A stretch of DNA of 64,000 nt from Sphingomonas sp. NFR04 (GCF_900114095.1 NZ_FORV01000001.1:496001-560000); one strand, 5' to 3'; counted from the stretch's first letter, positions 25,213-35,676 are shown. Numbers and translations are program-made. Notes: a model not told the origin generated them from the sequence alone.

Positions 25213-28200
25213 CGCGGCATCCACACCCGCACCAGACTGAGCAGCTTGTCGATGTCGAGCGGCTTGGCGAGATAATCGTTGGCGCCGGCGTCGAGGCATT
25301 CCTGCTGGTCGCGCGTCATTGCCTTGGCGGTAAGCATCAGGATCGGCAGCGTCTTGCCCCAGGGCTGCTTGCGGATCTCGCGCGTGGCGGTCAGGCCGTC
25401 CATCTCGGGCATCATCACGTCCATCAGCACGAGATCGACCGGATCGGTGAGATGGCGCGCGGATTCGTCAAGCGCGTGCAGCGCCTCGCGGCCGTTGCGG
25501 GCGATGCGGACCTTGACCCCATGGGGCTCGAAAATGCTCGTCAGCGCATAAACGTTCCGGATGTCGTCCTCGACCACCAGGATCGAACGCCCTTCCAGCG
25601 CGGCGTCACGGCCCAGCGCCTTGGCGATCAACGCCTGCTGCGGCTCGGGCAGCTCGGAGACGACCTGGTGGAGGAACAGGGTCACCTCGTCGAGCAGCCG
25701 CTCGGGCGACTTGGCGCCCTTGACGATGATCGACTTGGAATATTTGCGAAGCCGCAGCTCTTCGTCCTGGCTGAGATCGCGGCCGGTATAGACGATCACC
25801 GGCGGGAAGCCGACGCTGTCATCCTCGCTCAGCCGATCGAGCAGGTCGAGCCCCGAGGCATCGGGCAGATTGAGATCGAGCACCATGCAGTCGAACGTCT
25901 CCTGGCCGAGCCGCTCGAAGGTCTCCGCGGCGGAGTGCGCCTGCACCGTCTCCACCTCGCGGGAGGCGAGCAGCGCCTTGACGCTCTCCGCTTGCTGCGC
26001 ATCGTCCTCTACCACCAGCACGCGGCGCATCCGCTGCGACATGCGGGCTTCCAGCCCCTCCAGCATGTCGACCAGTTGCTCGCGTTTCACCGGCTTGAAC
26101 AGATAGCCGACCGCGCCGCTCGACAGCGCCGCCTGGCTGTCGTCGTCCACCGAGACGACGTGCACGGGGATATGCCGGGTGCGCACGTCGCGCTTGATGC
26201 GATCGAGCACCGACAGGCCGGTATGGTCCGGCAGGTTCATGTCGAGGATCACCGCGTTCGGCACGTACTGGCGCGCCAGCAGCGCCCCCTCGTCCGCCGT
26301 GCCCGCGATCAGGCACTGGAAGCCGAGGTCATGGGCGATCTCGCACAGGATGCGCGCGAAGACGGGATCGTCCTCGACGATCAGGATCACCCGGGAATCG
26401 CCCGACAGCTTTTCGCGATCGTCCTCGCACGGCTCGGCGCTGCGGCGGCGGCCGGGCTTGGGGTTGGACGGCTGCGGCTTGACCGGCGCAGGACTGGGGC
26501 TCGGCGCGGGCACCGGCGCCTGGACCAGCGCAGGATCATAGGCCTCGGGCAGCACCAGCGCAAAGGCACTGCCCTCGCCCGGCGTGCTTTCGACCATCAC
26601 TTCGCCGCCGAGCAGCCGCGCCAGCTCGCGCGAGATCGACAGGCCGAGGCCGGTACCGCCATATTTGCGGCTGACCGTCCCGTCCGCCTGGCGGAAGGCC
26701 TCGAAGATCACCTGCTGCTGCTCGGCCGGGATGCCGACACCGGTATCGCGCACCGTGAAGGCAACCCGCCCGTCCGGCCGCCGCGACACGCCGAGCGCCA
26801 CTTCGCCTTTCGCCGTGAACTTGATCGCGTTGGACAGGAAGTTCTTGAGCACCTGCTCCAGCCGCTGCGGATCCGTCTCGATCTCGCCCGGCGCATCGGG
26901 CCCCTGCTCGATGCGGAAGGCCAGCCCCTTGCTGGTCGCCGAGGCGCCGAACACCGCCTTGAGCTTGTCCAGCACCGGCGTGATCCGGACGCGGCGCGGC
27001 TGGAGCTCCAGCTTGCCGGCCTCGATCTTCGAAATGTCGAGAATGTCGTTGATCAGCGTGAGCAGGTCGTTGCCCGAGGTCTCGATCGTCTCGGCGTGGC
27101 GGACCTGCTCCGCGCTGAGATTGCCCGCGCGATTCTCCGCCAGCAGCCGTGCCATGATCAACAGCGAGTTGAGCGGGGTGCGCAGCTCGTGGCTCATATT
27201 GGCGAGGAATTCGGACTTGTAGCGGCTCGCCTGCTCCAGATCGGCGGCCTGCTGCTCCAGCGAGCCCTGCGCGCGGGCGAGCTCGTCGCGCTGCAGCTCC
27301 AGCGCGCGGGTCTGCGCCTCGAGCTCGGCATTGCTCTGCTCGAGCGCGGACTGCTGCGCCTCCAGCCGGGCGGCGGTGTCCTGCAGCTGGCGGCTCTGCG
27401 TCTCCAGCTCGTCATTGTTGGTGCGCAGCTCCTCGCTCTGCACCTGCAGCTCCTCGGCCTGCTTCTGCGTCTCCTCGAGCAGCGCGCGCAGCCGGGCGCG
27501 GTACTTGCCCGAGCGGATCGATACGCCGAGCTGTCCGCTGATCCGCTCCAGCAGCGCCTGCACCTGCGAGTCGATGGCGCCGGGGAAGCCGAGTTCGAGC
27601 ACGCCGTTGATCTCGCCATCGGCTTCGGTGACACCGATTACCAAGGTGCGCGGCTGCGCCTGGCCAAGGCCGGATCCATAATAGAGGTAGCCTTCGGGTA
27701 CCTGCTCCAGCACAAACTGGCGACGATCGGCGATCGCCTGGCCGAGCAGGCCCTCGCCCGGCTTTACCCATTCGGGCAGCGGGGCGTCGGCGGGCACGGC
27801 ATAGGTGCCGCGACGGCGGAAGCCGGCGCCGCTGGGATCACGGACGAAGATCGCGCCGGCCTGCGCGCCGCTATAGTCGGCGAGGAAGCGCAGCGCGGCG
27901 GTGGCGAGCTCGTCTAGCGGCAGCTCGCCGGCGACCGCTTTGGCGAGCCCGACCTGGCCGGATTGCAGCCATTCCTCGCGCCGGATCGCCAGCCGGTTGC
28001 GGACGAAGGCGAAACCAATACCCGCGAGAATCCAGATGATCGCGGTGCCGAGGATGCGGTTGACCAGCACCACCTGCGGGTCGACCCCCGGCGGGGCGAG
28101 CGTGAAGCCGGCGAAGTTGAGCAGGGTGGCCAGCGCGGCGACGACCAACGGCACCACCGGGCGCCTCGCGACATAGGCGATCACTGTCGGCAGCAGATAG

Positions 28201-28322
28201 CCCGCCCAGGTCGCAGTGCCGAGCGGCAGCACGGTGTCGGCGCCGAACGGCAGCACCAGCAGGGCGGCGAGACCCGCATATAGGGGGAGCGAGGGCTTTC
28301 GGCTGCGCTGGCTGGGCGACAT
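25209..28322 (-). CDS. Large hybrid histidine kinase with three receivers
   Basis: A 1037-residue membrane kinase. About four hydrophobic segments lie in residues 12-108, followed by a GAF-like domain (about 125-270) and a glutamine-rich coiled coil (275-365). The HisKA domain has His378 ([13 protein letters not shown]), and the ATPase shows [16 protein letters not shown] and [11 protein letters not shown] Pro-rich linker (600-625) leads to three receivers with phospho-Asp694, Asp816 and Asp968; the last ([10 protein letters not shown]) is the most canonical. The ATG at 28322 follows no strong ribosome binding site; the frame extends further upstream through a repeat and is not used. First gene of the kinase-CheR-kinase operon. 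Confidence 0.9.
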   Translation of the reverse strand: MSPSQRSRKPSLPLYAGLAALLVLPFGADTVLPLGTATWAGYLLPTVIAYVARRPVVPLVVAALATLLNFAGFTLAPPGVDPQVVLVNRILGTAIIWILAGIGFAFVRNRLAIRREEWLQSGQVGLAKAVAGELPLDELATAALRFLADYSGAQAGAIFVRDPSGAGFRRRGTYAVPADAPLPEWVKPGEGLLGQAIADRRQFVLEQVPEGYLYYGSGLGQAQPRTLVIGVTEADGEINGVLELGFPGAIDSQVQALLERISGQLGVSIRSGKYRARLRALLEETQKQAEELQVQSEELRTNNDELETQSRQLQDTAARLEAQQSALEQSNAELEAQTRALELQRDELARAQGSLEQQAADLEQASRYKSEFLANMSHELRTPLNSLLIMARLLAENRAGNLSAEQVRHAETIETSGNDLLTLINDILDISKIEAGKLELQPRRVRITPVLDKLKAVFGASATSKGLAFRIEQGPDAPGEIETDPQRLEQVLKNFLSNAIKFTAKGEVALGVSRRPDGRVAFTVRDTGVGIPAEQQQVIFEAFRQADGTVSRKYGGTGLGLSISRELARLLGGEVMVESTPGEGSAFALVLPEAYDPALVQAPVPAPSPSPAPVKPQPSNPKPGRRRSAEPCEDDREKLSGDSRVILIVEDDPVFARILCEIAHDLGFQCLIAGTADEGALLARQYVPNAVILDMNLPDHTGLSVLDRIKRDVRTRHIPVHVVSVDDDSQAALSSGAVGYLFKPVKREQLVDMLEGLEARMSQRMRRVLVVEDDAQQAESVKALLASREVETVQAHSAAETFERLGQETFDCMVLDLNLPDASGLDLLDRLSEDDSVGFPPVIVYTGRDLSQDEELRLRKYSKSIIVKGAKSPERLLDEVTLFLHQVVSELPEPQQALIAKALGRDAALEGRSILVVEDDIRNVYALTSIFEPHGVKVRIARNGREALHALDESARHLTDPVDLVLMDVMMPEMDGLTATREIRKQPWGKTLPILMLTAKAMTRDQQECLDAGANDYLAKPLDIDKLLSLVRVWMPR

Positions 28323-28395
28323 ATGAAATCTCAAAGGGATAGGAGGGGAAGAAGGTACCCGGCTTTGCCCCGCCGCTGCAACCCCGCCCTCCCAG

Positions 28396-28533
28396 ATCCT
28401 CCCCTGGAAGGGGAGGTGGCGCGCGCAGCGCGACGGAGGGGTGTCAACGCCTACATGTCTGGCATCACTGCAGCGGGTACACCCCTCCACCACCGCCTCC
28501 GCCGGCGGTCCCCCTCCCCTTGCAGGGGAGGAT
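28396..28533. repeat. 138-bp palindromic intergenic element (CCTCCCC/GGGGAGG type)
   Basis: Hairpins of the form CCTCCCC-N5-GGGGAGG stand at both ends. Between them GGAGGGGTGT and ACACCCCTCC pair as inverted repeats. The order of blocks matches the 168-bp element at 4632-4799. It sits in the divergent gap between the hybrid kinase and the PoxB-like gene. The rest of this 272-base gap shows only the ribosome binding site of the PoxB-like gene. Confidence 0.75.
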
Positions 28534-28594
28534 CGATATTCCCTGAACCATCCCCTTCCCCATCGGTTACCCCGAACACTTCAGGAGACGGCAG

Positions 28595-30379
28595 ATGGCG
28601 AAGCAGACGAGCGACTTTTTCGTGGAGCGGCTCAAGGCCTGGGGCTTGACGCGGATCTATGGCTATTCGGGCGACGGCATCAACGGCGTGCTCGGCGCGC
28701 TGCAGCGGGCGGAGGCGGAAGGCGCGGGCATCGAGTTCATCCAGGTCCGCCACGAGGAAATGGCCGCGTTCATGGCCTCCGCGCACGCCAAGTTCACCGG
28801 CGAGCTGGGCGTGTGCCTCTCGACCGGAGGGCCGGGCGCGACGCACCTCGTCACCGGCATGTACGACGCCAAGCTCGACCATGTCCCGCTGCTTGCGATC
28901 GCGGGTCAGGCCGAAACCACCGTGCGCGGCGCGAACTACCAGCAGGAGCTGAACCTCGACCGGCTGTTCTCGGACGTATGCGGCTATGTGCAGGAGGTCT
29001 CCGCGCCTGCCCAGCTGCGCCACGTCACCGATCGCGCGATCCGCATCGCCATCGCCAACCGCGACGTCACCGCGATCGTGCTGCCCAAGGATGTGCAGGA
29101 CGAGCCCTATCAGGATCCGCCGCTCCAGCACGGCTTCACCCGCTCCGGCCCCGGCTATGTCCGCCCGCAGATCGTGCCGCCCGCCAGCGCGCTGGCGCAG
29201 GCCGCCGAGATCCTCGATGCCGGACAGAAGGTCGCGATCCTGATCGGCGCGGGCGCGCGCGGTGCCGAGGCGGAGGTGATCGAGATCGCCGAGCGGCTCG
29301 GCGCGGGCGTCGCCAAGGCGCTGCTCGGCAAGGACGTGCTGGCCGACGACCTGCCCTTCGTCACCGGCGCGATCGGCCTGCTCGGCACCAAGCCCTCGTC
29401 GGACATGATGGCGGGCTGCGACACGCTGCTGATGATCGGCACCGGCTTCCCCTGGGCCGAGTTCCTGCCCAAGGAGGGCCAGGCGCGCGCGGTGCAGATC
29501 GATATCGATCCGGCGATGCTCGGCCTGCGCTACCCGGTGGAATGCAACCTGCACGGCGGCGCACTGGAGACGCTGAAGGCGCTGCTCCCGCTGCTCAAGC
29601 GCAAGGAAGACCGCAGCTGGCAGGAAGGCATCGCCCACGAAGTCACCAAGTGGTGGAAGACGATCGAGGAGCGGGCGATGGCCGAGGCGAACCCGGTCAA
29701 CCCGCAGCGCGTCGTGTGGGAAATGTCGCCGCGCCTGCCCTCGAACGCCATCGTCACCTCGGACTCGGGCTCCTGCGCCAACTGGTATGCGCGCGACTAT
29801 CGGGTGAAGGCCGGGCAGCGCGCCTCGCTGTCGGGCGGGCTCGCCTCGATGGGCGCGGCGGTGCCCTATGCGATCGGCGCCAAGTTCGCCCATTCCGATC
29901 GGCCGGTTGTGGCGCTGGTCGGCGACGGGGCCATGCAGATGAACAACATGGCCGAGCTGATCACCGTCGCCAAATATTGGCAGCGCTGGGCCGATCCGCG
30001 CTTCATCGTCTGCGTCTTCAACAACCAGGACCTGAACGAAGTCACCTGGGAGCAGCGGGTGATGGAGGGCAATCCGCGCTTCCCGACCACGCAGGATATC
30101 CCGGACGTGCCCTATGCCCGTTTCGCCGAGCTGATCGGACTGCAGGGCATCCATGTCGACACGCCGGAGGCACTGGGCGACGCCTGGGATGCGGCCCTGC
30201 GTGCCGATCGCCCGGTGGTGCTGGAGGTAAAGACCGATCCCGACGTCGCGCCCTTCCCGCCGCACCTCACCTTCGCCCAGGCCAAAGGCTTTATGTCGTC
30301 GATGCTCAAGGGTGATGCGGGGCGCGGCGGGGTGATCAAGGAGACGGTGCGGCAGATCGCGAAGGAGATCACGGGCTAG
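28595..30379 (+). CDS. Thiamine-pyrophosphate-dependent enzyme, pyruvate-oxidase-like
   Basis: A 594-residue TPP enzyme with the three-domain layout of PoxB and acetolactate synthase. The N-terminal Pyr domain has the catalytic Glu near residue 54 (VRHEEMAAFMASAHAKFTG). A central Rossmann-like domain contains KVAILIGAGARGAE. The C-terminal domain carries the metal and TPP motif GDGAMQMNNMAEL ending with FNNQDLNEVTWEQR. There is no sign of the PoxB membrane-binding tail. The substrate is probably pyruvate or another 2-oxo acid, but the product cannot be told from sequence. AGGAG lies seven bases before the ATG. It ends directly against the convergent TolC gene. Confidence 0.85.
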   Translation: MAKQTSDFFVERLKAWGLTRIYGYSGDGINGVLGALQRAEAEGAGIEFIQVRHEEMAAFMASAHAKFTGELGVCLSTGGPGATHLVTGMYDAKLDHVPLLAIAGQAETTVRGANYQQELNLDRLFSDVCGYVQEVSAPAQLRHVTDRAIRIAIANRDVTAIVLPKDVQDEPYQDPPLQHGFTRSGPGYVRPQIVPPASALAQAAEILDAGQKVAILIGAGARGAEAEVIEIAERLGAGVAKALLGKDVLADDLPFVTGAIGLLGTKPSSDMMAGCDTLLMIGTGFPWAEFLPKEGQARAVQIDIDPAMLGLRYPVECNLHGGALETLKALLPLLKRKEDRSWQEGIAHEVTKWWKTIEERAMAEANPVNPQRVVWEMSPRLPSNAIVTSDSGSCANWYARDYRVKAGQRASLSGGLASMGAAVPYAIGAKFAHSDRPVVALVGDGAMQMNNMAELITVAKYWQRWADPRFIVCVFNNQDLNEVTWEQRVMEGNPRFPTTQDIPDVPYARFAELIGLQGIHVDTPEALGDAWDAALRADRPVVLEVKTDPDVAPFPPHLTFAQAKGFMSSMLKGDAGRGGVIKETVRQIAKEITG

Positions 30380-31765
30380 TCACAGCCCCAGCACCGCCCG
30401 GTCCGCCGTCGCCGCGGCGAGATCGGCGCGCGCCACCAGCGCTTGGTAGCGGGCGTCGAGCGCGCGCAGCCGGGCGTCGGTGGCGCTTTCCTCGCGCTGG
30501 TTGATCAGGAAGAAGTCGCTGGCGCCCATGTCGAAGCGGCGTTGTTCGGCGACCGCCATCTTGCCCGCCAGCTCGGCCTCCTGCGCAGCGAGGTCGGCGA
30601 CCTTGTCGGCGCCTTCGATGCCGATCGCGATGCCCTTCACTTCGATGGCGATCTGCTCTTCGAGCATCCGGTGCCGGGTGCGCAGGCCGTCGATCTCTGC
30701 CTTGGCCTCGGCGATGCGGCCGCGGGCGCTCCGCCGTTCCAGCGGCACCGAGAATTTTACCCCGACGATCGCCTCGGCAGGCGTGCGCGAGGGACCGCCG
30801 AGTCCGATCGCGCCCACGTCCTTGCCCAGCTCCGCCCGGGCATCGAGCCGCGGTTTCAGGTCGTTCTCGGCGAGGTCGAGCCGCGCCAGCGACTGGTCCA
30901 TCCGCACCAGCACCGTCTTCAGGTCCGGCCGCAAAATTGGGCCCGCCTTGCGCGGTGCGATCGCCAGCTCGGGCAGCGCATCGGGCAGCTGCTCGGTCTC
31001 GGGCACCAGCGGCGCTCCGTTCGCGTCGCGCCAGAAGAAGGACAGCGCGTTGGCGGTTTCCGCCAGCTTCTGCTCGGCCTGCGCGACGAGCGAGCGCCGG
31101 CGGGCGAGGTTCTGGTCGTTCTCGGTGATCAGGATCTGTGGCCGCGCGCCGAGCTGCACCTGCCGCGCGAGCTGCGATCGCCGCTTCTCGGAGAGCGCCA
31201 GCAGGTCGCGATACGCCTTCAGCCGCAAGCCCGCGATCGCCCAGGCCTGGTAGGCGCCCATCGCACGACGCTGCACGCCGATCGCCACCATCTCGCGCTC
31301 CAGCCGGGCGACGTCGACATCCTGGTCGGCAAGACGCAGCCTGGTGCGGCGCTCGTCCGTCACCCGGTCGCGCAGCAGCGAGAAGACCGCACCGACTTTG
31401 AACTCGCCGAGCTGATTGGTGTAGGCCTTGTCCTCATAGACCGGGAACTTACCCCGCGAGACACGGTAGCCCGCGTACAGACCACCGCCATTGGCGTCCA
31501 AGGCGCGGCTGGCCTTCGCCTCGACCACCGATCCATCATAATAGCCGAACGGCCGCGCCTGTGCGTCGACGTCGAACACCACGTCGAACGCGCCCTCGGC
31601 GCTCAGCGCCTTGCCCTCGGCCTGGCGCTGCTTGGCCAGCGCCTCGATGATCTGGGGGGCGTTCTGCGCCGAGGAGCGCAGCACCTGGTCGAGCGTCAGC
31701 GGCCCCTGCGCGGCGGCGGGCACCGCGAACACCAAGGCGCAAAGAGCGAGCAGCAGCCGGATCAT
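30380..31765 (-). CDS. TolC-family outer-membrane channel protein
   Basis: A 461-residue outer-membrane efflux protein with a signal peptide (MIRLLLALCALVFAVPAAAQ). Long helical coiled-coil stretches follow, with short beta segments, as in TolC. It shows the internal duplication of the family: AKQRQAEGKALSAEGAFDVV in the first half and DQSLARLDLAENDLKPRLDARAEL in the second. It should form the outer-membrane duct for the HlyD adaptor and ABC-like protein encoded just upstream. Its ATG overlaps the HlyD stop (ATGA). The cargo is unknown. Confidence 0.85.
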   Translation of the reverse strand: MIRLLLALCALVFAVPAAAQGPLTLDQVLRSSAQNAPQIIEALAKQRQAEGKALSAEGAFDVVFDVDAQARPFGYYDGSVVEAKASRALDANGGGLYAGYRVSRGKFPVYEDKAYTNQLGEFKVGAVFSLLRDRVTDERRTRLRLADQDVDVARLEREMVAIGVQRRAMGAYQAWAIAGLRLKAYRDLLALSEKRRSQLARQVQLGARPQILITENDQNLARRRSLVAQAEQKLAETANALSFFWRDANGAPLVPETEQLPDALPELAIAPRKAGPILRPDLKTVLVRMDQSLARLDLAENDLKPRLDARAELGKDVGAIGLGGPSRTPAEAIVGVKFSVPLERRSARGRIAEAKAEIDGLRTRHRMLEEQIAIEVKGIAIGIEGADKVADLAAQEAELAGKMAVAEQRRFDMGASDFFLINQREESATDARLRALDARYQALVARADLAAATADRAVLGL

Positions 31766-32826
31766 TTCTTTTTCTTCTTGTAGACGTCCATGCTCTTCTC
31801 CTCGCCCGACTTGTCGGACGCAGCGCCGAATTCGAGCGGGAAGTCATTGAGCTGACGCCAGAGTTCATAGCCGACCGGCACCGTCTCGCCCTGCACCCAG
31901 CCGCGCACCTTGGCGCCTAGGCGGACAAAGCGATCGCCCGGCCAGGCGAGCGTGCCGGGCATCGGCTCGATCAGCACGCGGAACAGGCCGTCGGGCATCG
32001 CCGAGGGGTCGACCGATCGCACCCGCCCGTCAAACAGCCCCCAGGCCATCGACGGCCAGCCGCTCAGCTGGATTGCCGGCCAGCCCTCGAACTCCAGCCG
32101 CACGCGACGGCCAGGGCGAACCAGCGCGATGTCGCGCCCGTCGACCATCAGCTCGACGACACGCTCGGTGCCGCCTTCGGGCGCCAGCGTCGCCAGCTCG
32201 GTGCCCGCGCTGACCAACGTCGCGCCCGCAGCGGCGTTGAGCGTCTGGATGCGGCCGTCGCGCGGGGCGCGGACGATCTGCACCGCCTGACGGTTGAGCG
32301 ACACTTCGATCCGGTTGAGCTTGGCCCGCGATTCCGCGAGCTTGGCGCCCTGATCGGCGACGCGGATCTGCGCCTGTTCATAGTCGCGGCGTGCCGCCAG
32401 CCCCTCGTTGAACAGCGTGCGGGCGCGGTTGACGTCGATCGAGGCGACGGCACGCGCGCTTTCCAGCGAGGCGATCTCGGCATGTACCTGGTCGCGCTCG
32501 GCGGCGAGGCGCTCCAGCAGCGCGGGGTCGTTGTCCGAGATCTTGGCGATCGGATCGCCCTTCTTCACCGCCTGGCCGTCGGTGACGAACCAGCGCTCGA
32601 CCCGGCCGGGCACGAGCGCCGTGACCGACTGCACGCGATCGTGCGGGTCGAGGGCGACCACCTGCCCCCGCCCCGGCGCAGTCTGCACCCAGGGGACATA
32701 GACCATGGTGACGCCGATCAGCGCGACGGCGATCACGATCATCCAGGCGATCGCCCGGGCAATGCGCGGCGGGCGCATGGCGGCCAGCGTCGGGAAATGG
32801 CCGATATGGTCAGGCCTGAAGGGCAT
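31762..32826 (-). CDS. HlyD-family periplasmic adaptor
   Basis: A 354-residue adaptor with one N-terminal membrane anchor (about 25-47, AIAWMIVIAVALIGVTMVYV). A lipoyl-like half (GRVERWFVTDGQAVKKGDPI), a coiled-coil hairpin (about 95-185) and the second lipoyl half (APRDGRIQTLNAAAGATLV) follow. AGGAGG lies six bases before the ATG. The start overlaps the end of the ABC-like gene by 17 bases. The protein ends in DVYKKKKK, an odd run of five lysines encoded by an A-rich tract. It links the inner-membrane protein to the TolC channel in a type I secretion-like assembly. Confidence 0.87.
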   Translation of the reverse strand: MPFRPDHIGHFPTLAAMRPPRIARAIAWMIVIAVALIGVTMVYVPWVQTAPGRGQVVALDPHDRVQSVTALVPGRVERWFVTDGQAVKKGDPIAKISDNDPALLERLAAERDQVHAEIASLESARAVASIDVNRARTLFNEGLAARRDYEQAQIRVADQGAKLAESRAKLNRIEVSLNRQAVQIVRAPRDGRIQTLNAAAGATLVSAGTELATLAPEGGTERVVELMVDGRDIALVRPGRRVRLEFEGWPAIQLSGWPSMAWGLFDGRVRSVDPSAMPDGLFRVLIEPMPGTLAWPGDRFVRLGAKVRGWVQGETVPVGYELWRQLNDFPLEFGAASDKSGEEKSMDVYKKKKK

Positions 32827-34501
32827 TGCCTGCCTCCTGCGCGGTGAGGGTGGCACGGAGCTGATCGAGCGTCTCGAAGCGCGTCTGGGCGGCCCTGCCC
32901 AGCCACAGATAGCCGTCGCGGCGGATGGCCTCGGGGCGGCCGGTGAAGAGGAGCACGGTGGTCCCCGCCTCGCGGAGCGCATCGAGCGCGGCGGTCAGCC
33001 GCTGCGGCGGGATCAGGTCGTAGAGCGGCCCGAGCAGCAGCACCTTCGGCCGCGCCAGCAGCGCATTGGCGAGCTTGAGCGCCATCAGCTCGCCGATCGA
33101 GAGCGGGTAGCCGGAGGCGGCGAGCGGGGTCTCCATGCCCTCGGGCAACTGGCCGATGCGGGCATCAAGCCCGACCAGTGCCAGCGCGTCGAGCACCTTG
33201 CCCGCCGGAATGCCGGCCCCAGCCAGCCCCAGATAATCGCGGATGCTGATCTCGACGATGGTCGGCCGATCGAGCACGATCACGTCCGAGCGGAGGCGGT
33301 ATACATCGAGCGCCTCGAGATCGACGCCGCCCACCATCACCAGCCCGCGATCGGGCTGCAGGTTGCGCTTGAGCAGCATGGCCAGACGGCTGTCCATCGT
33401 CGGGGCACCCACCACCACCAGTTGGGTGGCCGCGGGGATGGTCAGGTCGATGCTGGCATCACCGGCCTGCACCTCGCGCAGCCGCACCTCGCCATTGCCC
33501 GGCGCTTCGCTGCTGCGGCTATGGGTCTCGTGCGGGATCGCGTAGAGCAGCGACACTTCCTCGGCCGCTGCGACCATGTCGTAAAAGGCGTCGAGATAGG
33601 TGCCGAGCTGGCCGAGCCCGTAGAAGACGCCCGACAGGATCAGCTCGGCGGCGACCAACTGGCCGATCGACAGCTGCCCCTGCAGGATCAGCCAGCCGCC
33701 CATCGCCAGCAGTGCGGCGCTGGCGGTAGCATAGAGCAGCAGATAGGCGCAGGTCTGGGTGAAGCTGAAGCGGAAGTGGCGGCGATGCGCGGCGACATAG
33801 GCCGCGGTCATCGACTCTGACCCGTCCATCGCGAAATCGAGATGGCGGCTGGACTTGTAGAAGCCGTTCGAGGTGCCCAGCCCCTCCAGCCAGCGCGCAG
33901 CATCGTGCTTGGCATGGCTGAGCGCCACCGCCGAGCGGATCGCGCCCGGCGACCAGAGCTGCCAGATCAGCCAGACCAGCGCGATCAGGATGACGTTAAA
34001 GCCGAGGAAGAACGGGTGGTAGAAGCTCGTCACAACCAGCCCCACCACCGATTGCAGCAGGATGGTGAAGCCGCCGATGACGAGGCTCGGCACGCTCTTC
34101 TGCACCGTCATAAGGTCGAAATAGCGGTTGAACAGGTCGACGCGGCGGGCATCGGCGAAGAAGGGATTGCGGGCGTGCACCGCGCGGATGGTGATTTCCG
34201 CCATGGTCCGCGCGAACAGCCGCCGCTCGAACAGCGCCATGATGTGGACGCGGAGCGCCGAGAGGATCACCACGATCAGCAGCAGCGTGAACAGCAGCGC
34301 CGAGAGCGTGATCAGCGGCGCGGGCAGCGCGATCTTGGCGACGCTGTTGATCAGCAGCTGCACCGAGATGGGCGTCGCCAGCGAGAGCAGGCTGATCGCG
34401 ATCCCGTACACCATCGCCAGCCGCAGATAGCCGCCATCGGGGCCGATCACCTCGCCCAGCCAGCCGCGCACCTGCGCCCAGCCGATCTTCTGTTTCGCCA
34501 T
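32810..34501 (-). CDS. ABC exporter-like protein with degenerate ATPase domain
   Basis: A 563-residue half-transporter. Six membrane helices occupy residues 25-310 in the type I ABC exporter pattern. The C-terminal domain still reads as an ABC fold, but every catalytic motif is altered. The Walker A position is GAPTMDSR (365-372) with no Gly-Lys-Ser/Thr. The signature is PLSIGELMALKLANALL. The Walker B position is VLLLGPLYD, lacking Asp and Glu, and the switch histidine is missing (FTGRPEAIR). ATP hydrolysis by this protein seems impossible. No intact partner half-transporter is encoded nearby. The ATG (34501) gives the shorter frame with GGGAG upstream. First gene of the export operon. Confidence 0.85.
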   Translation of the reverse strand: MAKQKIGWAQVRGWLGEVIGPDGGYLRLAMVYGIAISLLSLATPISVQLLINSVAKIALPAPLITLSALLFTLLLIVVILSALRVHIMALFERRLFARTMAEITIRAVHARNPFFADARRVDLFNRYFDLMTVQKSVPSLVIGGFTILLQSVVGLVVTSFYHPFFLGFNVILIALVWLIWQLWSPGAIRSAVALSHAKHDAARWLEGLGTSNGFYKSSRHLDFAMDGSESMTAAYVAAHRRHFRFSFTQTCAYLLLYATASAALLAMGGWLILQGQLSIGQLVAAELILSGVFYGLGQLGTYLDAFYDMVAAAEEVSLLYAIPHETHSRSSEAPGNGEVRLREVQAGDASIDLTIPAATQLVVVGAPTMDSRLAMLLKRNLQPDRGLVMVGGVDLEALDVYRLRSDVIVLDRPTIVEISIRDYLGLAGAGIPAGKVLDALALVGLDARIGQLPEGMETPLAASGYPLSIGELMALKLANALLARPKVLLLGPLYDLIPPQRLTAALDALREAGTTVLLFTGRPEAIRRDGYLWLGRAAQTRFETLDQLRATLTAQEAGNALQA

Positions 34502-34574
34502 CGCTCCACCATCTCCCTTCCGGATCGATGAAGTGCGGGCCGCACGCCATAAGCACAATGGCGGTACGGCTATA

Positions 34575-35519
34575 TCATCGATAGGAAATGCCTATGTCCT
34601 CGACACACGCCACCAGCTCGCCGGCGAGGCGCTGATAGGTCGCTGCGCGCGCTACCCCGCTTCGCCACAGCAGGCCGAGCTCGCGATAGTGCCGGCCGCC
34701 GCGAAAGGGCCGCGCGACGACATCGTCGCCCGGGCGGATCTCCTGCCGCACATAGAGTTCGGGCAGCACCGCCAATCCCATTCCCATGCCCGCCATCTGG
34801 CGGATCGCGTCGAGGCTGGTACCTTCATATTCCTCGCGGACCCGGGCGCCCGCCTCCTCGGCGATGGCGATGGTCTGCTCGGCGAGGCGGTAACCGCGCT
34901 GGAGGGTGAGCAGATCCTGCCCGGCGAGATCCTCGGCAGCGATCGCCGCACGCGCCGCCAGCGGATGGTCGGCCGCCATGGCGAGGTGGAGCGGTTCGCG
35001 GAACAGCCGTTCGGCGTGGGCGCCGGGTGCCCGAAGCGGCAGCTGCACCAGGATCACGTCGTGCGTGCCGACCGCCAGCCCCTCCACCAGCTGCGCCGGC
35101 GGGTTTTCGCGCACATGGACACGCAGGTCGTGGAATTGCTGGTGCAGCCGCGCGACCAGCCGCGGGAGCAGATACGCACCGACCGTGGGGGTAACGCCCA
35201 GCCGGATCGTGCCGAGCAACGCGGTGTCGGCCGCACCCGCCAGTTCACCGAGATCGCGCACCTCGAGCAGGATGCGCTGCGCCCGGCTCGCGACTTCGCG
35301 ACCGAGCGGCGTGAGGAAGGCCCGGGCGCCGCGCTCGACCAATGGAGCGCCCAGCGCATCCTCGAGTTGGCGGATCGCCTGCGAAAGCGAGGGCTGGCTG
35401 ACGCCACAGCGGGCGGCGGCGCGGGTGAAGCTGCCCTCAGCACCCAGGGTCACTAGGTAGCGCAGCTGGCGCAGCGTGACCTGCTTTTCGAAATCCAGCG
35501 GCGTAGGATCCTCGATCAT
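34575..35519 (-). CDS. LysR-family regulator, OxyR-like
   Basis: A 314-residue LysR regulator. The winged helix-turn-helix is in TLRQLRYLVTLGAEGSFTRAAARCGVSQPSLSQAIRQLED (residues about 15-55). A two-lobed effector domain begins TIRLGVTPTVGAYLLPRLV. Overall pattern resembles OxyR, but the redox-active cysteine pair of OxyR is not seen. I place the start at ATG 35519; an in-frame upstream ATG at 35591 would add 24 residues. It lies 73 bases upstream of, and on the same strand as, the ABC-like export operon, so it may be cotranscribed with it or control it. Confidence 0.88.
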   Translation of the reverse strand: MIEDPTPLDFEKQVTLRQLRYLVTLGAEGSFTRAAARCGVSQPSLSQAIRQLEDALGAPLVERGARAFLTPLGREVASRAQRILLEVRDLGELAGAADTALLGTIRLGVTPTVGAYLLPRLVARLHQQFHDLRVHVRENPPAQLVEGLAVGTHDVILVQLPLRAPGAHAERLFREPLHLAMAADHPLAARAAIAAEDLAGQDLLTLQRGYRLAEQTIAIAEEAGARVREEYEGTSLDAIRQMAGMGMGLAVLPELYVRQEIRPGDDVVARPFRGGRHYRELGLLWRSGVARAATYQRLAGELVACVEDIGISYR

Positions 35520-35676
35520 CAGCCTGCTTGATGGCGAAGATTTGGGGCCGGTGTCACTAGGATCTTTACCTGAGTTGCCAAAGACATGCACAGGCGCGCA
35601 ATAATGCGTTGAAAATCAATTAGGTATTCCAAGGCATCTTCGGATTATGTTAGCCATATCGATGTAGGGCGGGCAT

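Noticed and set aside
28595..30379. Assignment as acetolactate synthase (ilvB)
   Set aside because: There is no ilvN-type small subunit beside it, and the overall pattern fits pyruvate-oxidase-like proteins better; I kept a general call.
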